From CAZGVV01 sp964529155 (GTDB lineage: Bacteria; Pseudomonadota; Alphaproteobacteria; Rickettsiales; SXRF01): 17,911 nucleotides of DNA. The notes under the pieces are model-generated. The model saw only the letters and a program-made list of their open reading frames with translations, did not search any database and was not told the DNA's origin. The position numbers and the translations under genes were made by a program. Location of the stretch: positions 1-17,911 of the forward strand of contig CAZGVV010000045.1 of NCBI GenBank assembly GCA_964529155.1. The letters run 5' to 3'. Positions 1 through 7,974 of this stretch are shown here, in pieces. Every line of letters starts with the position of its first letter. Position 1 is the first letter of the stretch.

Positions 1-82
1 CGTGCATTACCACTTTGCTACCCAGCCTCAGGAAGTGGGCCTCAATATTAGGCATAATTAATACCATATGCAAGTGATTGCG
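1..82. other. Left edge, possible tail of a rightward gene
   Basis: No gene can be named here. Plus-strand frame 2 is open from the window edge to a TAA at 59-61 and would end in VGLNIRHN. The other two plus frames close at 49-51 and 73-75. The only reason to suspect a gene tail is the rightward terminator that follows at 83-124. About 20 codons are too few to identify a family, so this is a weak inference. Confidence 0.2.
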
Positions 83-124
83 AAAGGAAGGAGCGCCACC
101 AAATGCTCCTTCCTTTTCTTTTTT
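83..124 (+). terminator. Rho-independent terminator, best on the plus strand
   Basis: Bases 83-94 (AAAGGAAGGAGC) pair perfectly with 105-116, giving a 12-bp stem around a 10-base loop. On the plus strand the stem is followed by TCTTTTTT (117-124), a good U-tract. On the minus strand it is followed only by CGCAATC, so it would be a weaker stop for clpB, whose TAG lies at 136-138. It probably ends an unseen rightward gene and may act on both strands. Confidence 0.8.
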
Positions 125-135
125 CGCATATCAGC

Positions 136-2719
136 CTAATTCTTAGTCTTTTTAACTTTTTCCGGAGACTCAATATCGCCAGCCGCACGGATATTTAACC
201 CGCCCTCCCACGCCGTGACATTGACCGTACTGCCATCCGATATCCCGCCCGCAAGCAGCTTCTCAGCCAGCGTATTCTGCAAATCCTTCTGGATCACCCG
301 CTTCAATGGCCGCGCGCCATAGGCCGGGTCAAATCCTTTGTCGGCGAGCCAGTCCAGCGCCTTGTCATCCAGCACGAGCGTAATTTTGCGCTCAGCCAAA
401 CGGTCACGCAGGCGTTGGAGTTGAATTTCCACAATCGCCCGCATCTGCGATTTTTGCAGGCGGTTGAAGAGGATGATCTCATCCAGGCGGTTCAAAAACT
501 CAGGGCGGAAAGCACGCTTTACTTCTTCCATCACTGCATCACGCACCTTGGGCGGAATTGTTTCGCCTTTGGCTTCGGCGAGGAATTCTGCTCCGAGGTT
601 GGAAGTCAACACAATGAGTGTGTTGCGGAAATCCACCGTGCGCCCTTGGCCGTCAGTTAGCCGCCCGTCATCCAGCACTTGCAGCAGAATGTTGAATACA
701 TCCGGGTGCGCTTTTTCTACCTCGTCAAACAGGATAATCTGATACGGCCTTCGGCGAACGGACTCGGTGAGTGAGCCACCCTCATCATATCCCACATACC
801 CCGGAGGCGCACCGATCAGGCGGGAAACGGCATGTTTTTCCATATATTCCGACATATCAACCCGCAGCATGGCCGATTCATCATCAAACAAGAATTCCGC
901 CAATGCTTTGGTAAGCTCAGTTTTACCCACCCCTGTCGGGCCAAGGAACAGGAACGAGCCGATAGGCCGGTTACTATCTTGAATCCCCGCACGGGCGCGG
1001 CGCACGGCAGAGGCAACGGCAACAAGCGCATCATCCTGACCGATCACGCGCTTGCGCAGATTTTCCTCCATCTGCAACAGCTTTTCTTTTTCACCTTCCA
1101 GCATTTTATCCACTGGAATACCGGTCCACCGCGAGATCACAGAAGCAATGTCCTGCTCAGTCACCGCCTCAGCGGTAAGACCGTCGCCTTGCTGGGTTTC
1201 GGCGTCTTTGACTTTTTGTTCCAGCTCGGGAATGACGCCGTATGCCAGCTCCCCTGCCCGCGCTAATTCGCCGCGTGCTTTTACTTGGTCCAGCTCGAGG
1301 CGCGCCGCTTCTAGTTTTTCTTTCAGCACGCGCGCACCCTGCAGGCGGGATTTTTCTTCCTGCCAGCGGCTGGTCAACGCCAGGGATTGCTCTTCCAGAT
1401 TAGCCAGCTCCTGTGCCAGCTTCTCCAGCCGGTCACGCGAGGCCGCATCGATTTCTTTTTTCAACGCTTCACGCTCTATTTTGAGCTGGATAATCCGACG
1501 ATCCAACTCATCCAGCGCTTCGGGTTTGCTATCCACTTCCATCCGCAACCGGGCACCGGCTTCATCGATCAAATCAATGGCTTTGTCGGGCAAGAACCGG
1601 TCATTGATGTAGCGGTGCGACAACGTTGCTGCCGCAACAATGGCGCTATCCGTAATGCGAATACCATGGTGCAATTCGTATTTCTCTTTTAAGCCGCGCA
1701 AAATGGAAATCGTATCTTCCACGGTTGGCTCGGACACAAACACGGCTTGAAAACGGCGGGCCAGGGCTGCGTCTTTTTCAATGTATTTGCGGTATTCATC
1801 CAGCGTGGTCGCGCCGACGCAGTGCAATTCTCCACGTGCCNNNNNNNNNNGAACCTTCTGCCCGGCCTGCGCCAACCAGATTATGCAATTCGTCGATGAA
1901 GAGAATAATGTCCCCTTCGCTTGCGGCGATTTCCGATAGCACGCCTTTGAGGCGCTCCTCAAATTCCCCACGGAATTTCGCACCAGCAATCAGCGCCCCC
2001 AAATCCAGTGACAAAAGTTTGGCATTTTTCAATGTCTCAGGCACATCACCGGCGACAATACGTGAAGCCAAACCTTCCACAATCGCCGTTTTCCCAACCC
2101 CGGGTTCGCCGATCAGCACCGGGTTATTTTTAGTACGCCGCGACAACACCTGCATCGTGCGGCGAATTTCATCGTCACGCCCGATTACCGGGTCAAGCTT
2201 CCCCTCTGCCGCCAGCACGGTGAAATCCTTGGTGTATTTTTTTAGCGCTTCAAAACTTTCCTCGGCATTGGCCGAATCCGCCACGCGGCCTTTGCGTACC
2301 GCTTGAATCGCCGCTTCCAGCTTTTGCGGCGTAACGCCACCCGCCTTTAATGCGGCAACGCCCTGCACGGCCAGTGCCTGCAAGATGCGCTCAATGGTCA
2401 CATATTCATCACCGGCCTTCTCTGCCAATTGCTGCGCACTGTCCAGCACGCGCGCAGTGTCCGGCCCCATATAGAGCTGCTGCGCTCCACTGCCTTCTAC
2501 GCGCGGAATGGCCGCCAAGGCTTCTTCCAGCCGCGCGCTTACAGTAGCGCTATCGCCGCCGCTGGCACGAATTAAACGCGCTGCCTGGCCTTCCTTATCA
2601 TCCATCAGTGCTGCCAGCACATGCTCAGGCTGCACACGCTGATGATGATTACGCGCAGCCAGGGTTTGTGCGGTTTGCAGCAAAGACTTGGCTTTTTCGG
2701 TATATTTTTCAAAATCCAT
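136..2719 (-). CDS. clpB: ClpB protein disaggregase, interrupted by an N gap
   Basis: AAA+ disaggregase that works with DnaK to pull polypeptides out of aggregates in the cytoplasm. The N-terminal Clp repeat domain covers about residues 1-145. NBD1 has Walker A GEPGVGKT (204-211), pore loop AKFRGEFEER and Walker B ILFIDELH. A charged coiled-coil middle domain spans about 406-530. NBD2 has GPTGVGKT (about 601-608), pore loop GYVGYDEGG and ILFDEVEK. The start at 2719 (MDFEKYTEKAK) is preferred to the ATG at 2728, because AAGGAG (2734-2729) is 9 bases from the first and directly abuts the second. The 10 Ns at 1841-1850 throw the two halves out of frame. The family alignment needs about 33 bases there, giving 868 residues, a normal ClpB length. 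The gene is divergent from the DUF3108 gene, 15 bp away. Confidence 0.95.
1841..1850. other. Assembly gap inside clpB
   Basis: Ten Ns directly after the NBD1 Walker B region. The upstream half ends in GAGRAEGS and the downstream half resumes at ARGELHC. ClpB proteins have about 11 further residues here (MDAGNLLKPAL-like, recalled from the family). That needs 33 bases in place of 10 and makes the whole gene a multiple of three. The gap is therefore mis-sized, not a frameshift. Confidence 0.85.
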
Positions 2720-2728
2720 AGGTATCAT

Positions 2729-2734
2729 CTCCTT
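2729..2734 (-). promoter_or_regulatory. clpB Shine-Dalgarno site that decides the start
   Basis: The minus strand reads AAGGAG from 2734 to 2729. Nine bases separate it from the ATG at 2719, and none from the ATG at 2728. This supports MDFEK as the N-terminus, which is also where the family begins. Confidence 0.75.
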
Positions 2735-3511
2735 ATGCGTAGAATATGGTGTGCCGTATGCTGCTTGACAAGTCTCTTGCCCTGGATTTTTTTTCCAGCT
2801 CAGGCAAAAGAATTACCCGCACTTGCCCCTTTCACCTTTAGCGCACATTACGGATTTTACTGGAACGGCCTGCCCTTTGGCGTACTAGACATCAAGGCCG
2901 AGGAAAAAGAAAAAATCCAGCGCATGGAAGCCACTATCCGCTCCACCGGCCTGGCCGCCCTATTTGCCCCCCACAAAAGCACGACCACCCTGGAAGTGGC
3001 TAACGGCAAAACGATATATGAAACCAACTATACCACCCGTGACGAACCGCGCCGGGTAAAAATCACTTATTCTCCCATGGGCACTGTCAGCGAAACCATC
3101 GTAGAGCCGCCGGAAGACCCCGTTCGCCGTCCGCCGCCAAGTGCTGAGCAATTAAAGCAATCGCTTGACCCACTCTCTTTCGTGATTGCCGCACGTCAGG
3201 CCCTGCATCACACACTCGCCGCCGATAAAACCGAATTCAGCCTCAGCGTGTTTGATGGACGCCGCCTGATGGAAACGCCGTTTACCGTGCAAGGCGAGGA
3301 ATTGCTGCGCAGGCCGGAAGGGAAGTTGCCAGTGGTGCATTGCCTGGTGCAACGCAAACCCATCGCCGGGTATACGGAAAAAGAATTAAAGAGCCTGAAA
3401 AAAGACAATCCGGCCCTGCACATCCTGTTCAGCAACGACGAAAAGATGCTTCCGCTGAAGCTCTACGTAGACGTCCTGGGCCGGATGTATGCGGTACTAG
3501 AAAAACCGTAA
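2735..3511 (+). CDS. Secreted DUF3108 domain protein
   Basis: A 258-residue protein of unknown function that I assign to the DUF3108 family. The N-terminus is a classical signal peptide: MRR, a hydrophobic core to about residue 20, then PAQA with likely cleavage after Ala24, so the product should be periplasmic. The mature part opens with YGFYWNGLPFGVLDIKAEE, the beta-rich start typical of DUF3108, and ends LPLKLYVDVLGRMYAVLEKP. The frame is open further upstream into clpB, but ATG 2735 is chosen because only it puts a signal peptide at the terminus. No good ribosome binding site precedes it. Its 3' end is 24 bases from the convergent DUF4167 gene. No terminator hairpin is visible between them. 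Confidence 0.8.
   Translation: MRRIWCAVCCLTSLLPWIFFPAQAKELPALAPFTFSAHYGFYWNGLPFGVLDIKAEEKEKIQRMEATIRSTGLAALFAPHKSTTTLEVANGKTIYETNYTTRDEPRRVKITYSPMGTVSETIVEPPEDPVRRPPPSAEQLKQSLDPLSFVIAARQALHHTLAADKTEFSLSVFDGRRLMETPFTVQGEELLRRPEGKLPVVHCLVQRKPIAGYTEKELKSLKKDNPALHILFSNDEKMLPLKLYVDVLGRMYAVLEKP
2743..2771 (-). promoter_or_regulatory. Candidate clpB promoter inside the DUF3108 gene
   Basis: The minus strand has TTGTCA (2771-2766), 17 bases, then CATATT (2748-2743), which matches 5/6 and 4/6 of the sigma-70 consensus. The flanking context CTTGTC and ACCATATT also loosely resembles a heat-shock (RpoH) promoter, which would be expected for clpB. Transcription would start near 2736, leaving a leader of about 16 bases. 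The element lies in the signal-peptide codons of the divergent gene. Confidence 0.4.
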
Positions 3512-3535
3512 ATTCACTTACATCAAAGTTGAGAA

Positions 3536-4012
3536 CTATTCTTCTTCCCAATTCTGCTGAACGGGCTTTTGCTCGGAGGAGGACGGTGTGCTGGTGCCGG
3601 TGATAAAGGCGGGAAGCACGCTGCCGCTGCTGGAGAGATCCACTTCATCTTCCATAGGAGCATTATTGTCTTCCTGATTTTCCTGCTCTTGCTGTTGCTG
3701 AGCATGTTCCGGGGTGTTGTTTTGCTGTTGCGGGTAACGCGCCGCGCGCTCAGCCTGGAATTCCATTTGCATACGGTAGCAATGGTCAGCGTGTTGCATG
3801 TAATATTCGGCGAGCACACGGTCGCCCGCGCTCATGGCGTCGCGTGCTTGATTCAAATATTTTTCGCGCATCGCCGGGTAATTTTTGCGCGGGCGCTGCG
3901 AGTTATAATTGGGGTTATATTTCCCTTGCGGGCGGCTGCGATGCCCACCGTGATTGCCGCCTTGATTCATTCCACCGCCCATATGGCCGGGATGTCTGCG
4001 TTTTATATTCAT
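3536..4012 (-). CDS. DUF4167 domain protein
   Basis: A 158-residue protein of the DUF4167 family, a small, largely alphaproteobacterial family without an established function. A basic Gly/His/Asn/Arg-rich leader (about 1-40) precedes the conserved helical core (about 45-90), which reads MREKYLNQARDAMSAGDRVL then AEYYMQHADHCYRM. A Gln/Glu/Asn-rich disordered tail ends in NWEEE. The composition suggests a nucleic-acid or ribosome-associated protein, but that is inference. The start lies 16 bases after the prmC stop, and prfA-prmC-DUF4167 with clpB nearby is a recurring alphaproteobacterial order. No strong ribosome binding site is visible; AAAAGG lies 12 bases upstream of the ATG. Confidence 0.85.
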   Translation of the reverse strand: MNIKRRHPGHMGGGMNQGGNHGGHRSRPQGKYNPNYNSQRPRKNYPAMREKYLNQARDAMSAGDRVLAEYYMQHADHCYRMQMEFQAERAARYPQQQNNTPEHAQQQQEQENQEDNNAPMEDEVDLSSSGSVLPAFITGTSTPSSSEQKPVQQNWEEE

Positions 4013-4028
4013 AGAGGATTCATGCCTT

Positions 4029-4916
4029 TTATTGTCTATTCATTACTAAGCAGCGTATTATGCCTGCCAAATCGTTCACGTAACGTAACACGCTGAATCC
4101 TTGCGTTTTGAAAATTTCTGCAATGGCCACTTCCTGACCTGCACCAATCTCCACCGCGAGGATAGCATCTTCAGCCATGTAAGGCGGAAGCTGCAACGCA
4201 ATATCACGATAGCAAGCAAGGCCGTCTGCCCCGCCGTCTAGCGCCGATAGGGGGTCAAATTGCGCCACCTCCGGCATCAACGCTGCGATGGCATTAGAAG
4301 CGATATAAGGCGGATTGGCAACAACAATTTGGTACTGACCGGTGAGTTTTTCGCACCAATTGCTTACCTGGAATTCCACCCGATCCGTTAGACTCAGGCT
4401 TTCTGCATTTTCCTGAGCGATTGCAAGTGCCTGCGAGCTTATATCCACCCCCATTCCATGCGCATTTGTCAGCTTATGCAATAAGGTAAGCAGTAAACAA
4501 CCGCTCCCGGTGCCTAAATCCAGCACACGAAATGGCGAAAGCAAGGGGTAGAGAACGATTTCTTTTTTGTTTTTCTGCTTGTTGGTGGTCACCCATTCCA
4601 ATACCGCATCTATCACAGTTTCCGAATCCGGGCGTGGGGTAAGTACATCCCCCGTTACTTTAAACTCCAACCCGTAAAATTCCCGTTTGCCTAAAATATG
4701 GCTCATCGGCTCACGTTCTAATCTGCGTGCCAATAACGCTTCAAATGCCTGCTGTTCAGCCTCAGACATTTCACGCTTAGGATTCATCAGCAATTCCTCC
4801 CGCGTGATGCCAAGCACATGTTGCACCAAAAGCCGCGCATCCAAGAGCGGTGTATCAATATCAAATTGTTTTAATACTGCGGCAGCACTTTGCCAGATAT
4901 GGGTTACGGTGTGCAT
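4029..4916 (-). CDS. prmC: Peptide chain release factor N5-glutamine methyltransferase PrmC
   Basis: Methylates the glutamine of the GGQ motif in release factors using S-adenosylmethionine, which raises termination efficiency. The protein has 295 residues, normal for the family. The N-terminal helical substrate-binding domain includes LLDARLL and EPMSHILGKREFYGL (about 25-85). The SAM motif is VLDLGTGSGC (131-140) and the catalytic, substrate-binding NPPY is at 201-204. It follows prfA, its substrate gene, by 51 bases, the usual arrangement. The ATG at 4916 is the first in frame near the prfA stop and gives the expected N-terminus. No strong ribosome binding site is visible. Confidence 0.95.
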   Translation of the reverse strand: MHTVTHIWQSAAAVLKQFDIDTPLLDARLLVQHVLGITREELLMNPKREMSEAEQQAFEALLARRLEREPMSHILGKREFYGLEFKVTGDVLTPRPDSETVIDAVLEWVTTNKQKNKKEIVLYPLLSPFRVLDLGTGSGCLLLTLLHKLTNAHGMGVDISSQALAIAQENAESLSLTDRVEFQVSNWCEKLTGQYQIVVANPPYIASNAIAALMPEVAQFDPLSALDGGADGLACYRDIALQLPPYMAEDAILAVEIGAGQEVAIAEIFKTQGFSVLRYVNDLAGIIRCLVMNRQ

Positions 4917-4967
4917 GGCTGTAGGCTCTCGCTAATTATGCCTTTTATCACAGGCGTATATTTCATT

Positions 4968-6041
4968 TTAGTCCAAATCGGCCAGCCGCTCCGTTTCATC
5001 ATGCACAATCAAGGCATCGATGAACTCATCCAACCCCTCGCCGCTCATTACTTCGTCAATATTATGCTTGGTCATATTGATGCGGTGATCGGTCACGCGG
5101 CTTTGCGGGAAGTTATAGGTACGGATGCGCTCGCTGCGGTCGCCGCTGCCGACTTGCTCTTTGCGTGCGCTGGAGCGCTCAGTAGCAATGCGCATGCGCT
5201 CCATTTCATACAGGCGTGAGCGCAGCACTTTGAGGGCTTTGGCTTTATTTTTATGCTGCGACTTTTCGTCCTGCTGCGACACGATAAGGCCGGTAGGAAT
5301 ATGCACGATACGCACCGCCGAATCCGTGGTGTTCACACTCTGCCCGCCGGGGCCGGAGGAGCGGAATACGTCGATACGCAAGTCTTTATCTTCAATTTTA
5401 ATATCCACCTCTTCCGCTTCCGGCAGCACTGCCACCGTCGCCGCAGAAGTATGAATACGCCCCGAACCTTCCGTTGCAGGTACGCGCTGCACGCGGTGCA
5501 CACCGGATTCAAATTTTAACCGCGCGAACACGCCCGTACCCGTGATGTTCGCACTGGCTTCTTTGTATCCACCAAGGCCCGTATCGGACACGGAGAGAAT
5601 TTCAAACTTCCACCCCTTCAACGCAGAGTAGCGCTGATAGAGTCGAAACAGCGCAGCGGCGAACAGCGCCGCTTCATCACCCCCTGTGCCAGCGCGCACT
5701 TCGAGGATGGCGTTTTTCTCGTCGGCGGCGTCTTTGGGCAGCAAAGCCAGCTGCATGATACGCATGAGCTCCGGCAATTGCTTTTCAATATCGGCAAGCT
5801 CTTCTTCCGCCATGACTTTCATTTCCGGGTCTAAATCCGGATCAGCCAGCATGGCGCGGGTGTCGGCGGCGGATGCCTCGGCGCTTCGCAGTGCGCGGAT
5901 TTTTTCCACCAGCGGTTCTAAATCCGACAGTTCTTTCGAGCATTTGGCAAATTCCTGCCCGCCAATATCCGGCTTAGCCAGCGCATCCGATAATTGGGCA
6001 TGCCGCGCAAGGAGATTATCCAGCTTGTCTTCAAAGGCCAT
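4968..6041 (-). CDS. prfA: Peptide chain release factor 1
   Basis: Class I release factor that reads UAA and UAG in the ribosomal A site and triggers peptidyl-tRNA hydrolysis. It has 357 residues, against about 360 in E. coli. The stop-codon recognition tripeptide is PAT (188-190), the RF1 type PxT rather than the SPF of RF2. The catalytic GGQ is at 232-234 in SSGPGGQSVNTTDSA. It starts 2 bases after the hisS stop (TAG CA ATG), so translation is probably coupled. prmC, the enzyme that methylates the GGQ glutamine, follows directly. Confidence 0.97.
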   Translation of the reverse strand: MAFEDKLDNLLARHAQLSDALAKPDIGGQEFAKCSKELSDLEPLVEKIRALRSAEASAADTRAMLADPDLDPEMKVMAEEELADIEKQLPELMRIMQLALLPKDAADEKNAILEVRAGTGGDEAALFAAALFRLYQRYSALKGWKFEILSVSDTGLGGYKEASANITGTGVFARLKFESGVHRVQRVPATEGSGRIHTSAATVAVLPEAEEVDIKIEDKDLRIDVFRSSGPGGQSVNTTDSAVRIVHIPTGLIVSQQDEKSQHKNKAKALKVLRSRLYEMERMRIATERSSARKEQVGSGDRSERIRTYNFPQSRVTDHRINMTKHNIDEVMSGEGLDEFIDALIVHDETERLADLD

Positions 6042-6043
6042 TG

Positions 6044-7303
6044 CTATTTCAATTCATTGATTAACGAAGCGATGGGAATAGCCTTTTGTTCGCCGCTTGC
6101 CAAGTCTTTCAGCGTCACCGTTCCCGCGGCGATTTCGTCGTCTCCGAGCATAATGGCATGGCTTGCCCCTATTTTATCCGCCCGTTTCAACCGCTTGCCT
6201 GCATTTCCCTTGTAAGAAATATCTACCGCAATATTGGCCTGCCGCAGCGATTGCGCCAGTTTCCACGCCGCCACTTCCGCCGCTTCGCCAATAGGCACAA
6301 TGGCTACCGGCTTGGGCGCAACCGGGAATATAGCTTGCGCATGCTCCATCAACGCAAGCATACGCTCAAGCCCTGCAGCAAACCCCACACCCGGCGTATC
6401 CGGCCCGCCCATGAGCGACACCAGCCCGTCATAACGCCCACCGGCCAACACCGTACCCTGCGCACCCAGCGCGTCGGTGACGAATTCAAATACGGTATGG
6501 TTATAGTAATCCAGGCCACGTACCAAACGTGGATTTACCGTATACGCAATACCCATGGCATCCAGCCCATGCTTCACCTGCGTGAAGAATGCATCAGCAA
6601 CGGGGGTATAATAATCAGAAGCCGCTAATTTGTGTAACACCGCCGCCGAAATTTCCTGATCCGTTTTGTCTTTGGAATCCAAGATGCGCAGCGGATTACG
6701 CTCCAGGCGCGTTTGACTGTCCGCCGATAAATCCGCTTTGTGAGCCGTGAAATGCGCAACCAATATGTCACGCATATTTTTTCGGGATTCCGGGTCACCC
6801 AGCGAATTGATCTCCAACCGCACATGCGGCAGCACATCAAGCGCACGCAATCCCTGCGCGGCCAAGGCAATTACTTCCACATCCGCTTGCGGCTCCGCCA
6901 CGCCCAGCAGCTCTACGCCTATTTGGTGGAATTGGCGCAAGCGGCCCTTCTGTGGCCGCTCATAACGAAATGCCGGGCCGTAATAAAACCATTTCAGCGG
7001 CAATTCATTTTGCAACCCATTCGAAAGAAACGCCCGCACCGCGCTGGCCGTAAATTCCGGACGCAACGTCAGTGACTCACCGCCCCGGTCGGTAAAGGTA
7101 TAGGTTTCTTTGGTCACTACATCCGACGTATCGCCCAGTGTGCGGTGAAACACATCAGAAAATTCAAACACCGGTGTTTGCAATTCACCAAAGCCGTACA
7201 GTGCCGCCACGGCTTGCCAGGTGTCCGTAATATAGCGCCGCTTGCGCGCCTCATCCGGCAGAATATCATGAGTGCCACGCACGGGCTGAAGTTTAGGTGA
7301 CAT
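6044..7303 (-). CDS. hisS: Histidyl-tRNA synthetase
   Basis: Class II synthetase that charges tRNA-His, 419 residues. Visible motifs are the N-terminal PVRGTHDILPDE, motif 2 WFYYGPAFRYERPQKGRLRQ (about 105-124), the HisRS-specific LVRGLDYYNHT (260-270), AGGRYDGL (287-294) and motif 3 GVGFAAGLERML (305-316). A C-terminal anticodon-binding domain follows from about residue 325. The ATG at 7303 lies 5 bases after the stop of the PIN toxin gene and has no clear ribosome binding site, so it may depend on translation of the upstream gene. In many bacteria hisS directly follows ispG; here a toxin-antitoxin pair lies between them. Confidence 0.97.
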   Translation of the reverse strand: MSPKLQPVRGTHDILPDEARKRRYITDTWQAVAALYGFGELQTPVFEFSDVFHRTLGDTSDVVTKETYTFTDRGGESLTLRPEFTASAVRAFLSNGLQNELPLKWFYYGPAFRYERPQKGRLRQFHQIGVELLGVAEPQADVEVIALAAQGLRALDVLPHVRLEINSLGDPESRKNMRDILVAHFTAHKADLSADSQTRLERNPLRILDSKDKTDQEISAAVLHKLAASDYYTPVADAFFTQVKHGLDAMGIAYTVNPRLVRGLDYYNHTVFEFVTDALGAQGTVLAGGRYDGLVSLMGGPDTPGVGFAAGLERMLALMEHAQAIFPVAPKPVAIVPIGEAAEVAAWKLAQSLRQANIAVDISYKGNAGKRLKRADKIGASHAIMLGDDEIAAGTVTLKDLASGEQKAIPIASLINELK

Positions 7304-7308
7304 GAAAA

Positions 7309-7698
7309 TTACCAGTATGTTGCGATGGGATATTGCCTTATGGCAACATCATCCGTAATAAATGTCAGATTATGTTGAATTGCCTGACATATCAACATGC
7401 GATCAAAGGGATCTTTGTGTATAAGGGGCAATTTTTGCAGTATACCGACATCATCTTCAGAAAAAGGCAGGGTTTCGATATGTTGGACCTGCCGTGCTTC
7501 ACGTAAAAGGACACTGGGAGGCTTCGGTAACGGCAATTTTTTTTGCGCATATTTCTGCGCAATTTCCCACGCGGAGATACTGCTTAAATAGACTTCCTCA
7601 GCATGCGAGCATAGCTCATATAGGTGCGCAGGCACGCGCTTATCGGCAAGCATCAGCCATAGGAACATATGCGTATCCAGTAATAGGCGTTGACGCAT
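7309..7698 (-). CDS. PIN-domain ribonuclease toxin, VapC-like
   Basis: Predicted type II toxin of 129 residues: a PIN-domain, metal-dependent RNase, usually acting on tRNA or rRNA. The acidic active site is visible as D8 (LLLDTHMFLW), E45 (ISAWEIAQK), D99 in the conserved HKDPFDRMLI, and D116/D117 (FITDD). The overall pattern fits the Sll0205-like PIN subfamily often paired with Phd-type antitoxins. The start abuts the antitoxin stop with no spacer (TAA then ATG), which implies coupled translation. All expected catalytic acids are present, so it looks intact. Its RNA target cannot be read from the sequence. Confidence 0.9.
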   Translation of the reverse strand: MRQRLLLDTHMFLWLMLADKRVPAHLYELCSHAEEVYLSSISAWEIAQKYAQKKLPLPKPPSVLLREARQVQHIETLPFSEDDVGILQKLPLIHKDPFDRMLICQAIQHNLTFITDDVAIRQYPIATYW

Positions 7699-7965
7699 TT
7701 ATTTTTTCTCATCCGGGAAAAGAGGGCTATTTTCCCAGAGAGATAGCTCTTCTTCGGTCATCGGCTCAAAGAACCTATCCGGCACGGTGAATTGTCCCTT
7801 ATATTGCCCAAATAGGCGCTTCTTTTTGGGTTTTTCTTCCACCGGCACTAAGCGCGCTTCCGGTATATTCCGATTACAAATCACCACGTCTTCACCTTGG
7901 CGCACTAGCGCAAGCAAATGTGACAATTGCGCCTTGGCTTCATGGATATTAACGGATATGGTCAT
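7699..7965 (-). CDS. Phd/YefM-family antitoxin
   Basis: Predicted type II antitoxin of 88 residues. The N-terminal half (MTISVNIHEAKAQLSHLLAL, then RQGEDVVICNRNIPEARLVPV) is the Phd/YefM DNA-binding dimer fold. The C-terminal tail (FTVPDRFFEPMTEEELSLWE, about 57-77) is the acidic, partly helical segment that typically wraps the partner PIN toxin. It is expected to neutralise the toxin and repress its own promoter. Two palindromes flank that promoter, one across this start codon. No ribosome binding site precedes the ATG at 7965, and the predicted transcription start is only 3-4 bases upstream, so the message may be leaderless. Confidence 0.9.
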   Translation of the reverse strand: MTISVNIHEAKAQLSHLLALVRQGEDVVICNRNIPEARLVPVEEKPKKKRLFGQYKGQFTVPDRFFEPMTEEELSLWENSPLFPDEKK

Positions 7966-7967
7966 AT
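7956..7967. promoter_or_regulatory. Candidate antitoxin operator O1
   Basis: ATATGGTCATAT is an inverted repeat with 5-bp arms around GT. It covers the antitoxin start codon and the predicted transcription start. It shares its eight-base core ATGGTCAT with O2, 33 bp away centre to centre. It is probably bound by the Phd-type antitoxin dimer; that role is inferred. Confidence 0.6.
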
Positions 7968-7974
7968 AACTATA

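Noticed and set aside
832..1612. Long plus-strand open frames opposite clpB
   Set aside because: They are antisense shadows of a conserved coding sequence, with Ser/Arg-rich composition and no family resemblance.
2765..2770. TTGACA on the plus strand inside the DUF3108 gene
   Set aside because: No -10 hexamer lies at a suitable distance downstream and it is already within coding sequence. The minus-strand reading of the same bases fits clpB better.
4009..4023. Five-codon mini-frame ATG AAT CCT CTA TGA whose stop overlaps the DUF4167 start
   Set aside because: The only Shine-Dalgarno-like sequence is one base from its ATG, which is too close, and such short frames arise often by chance.
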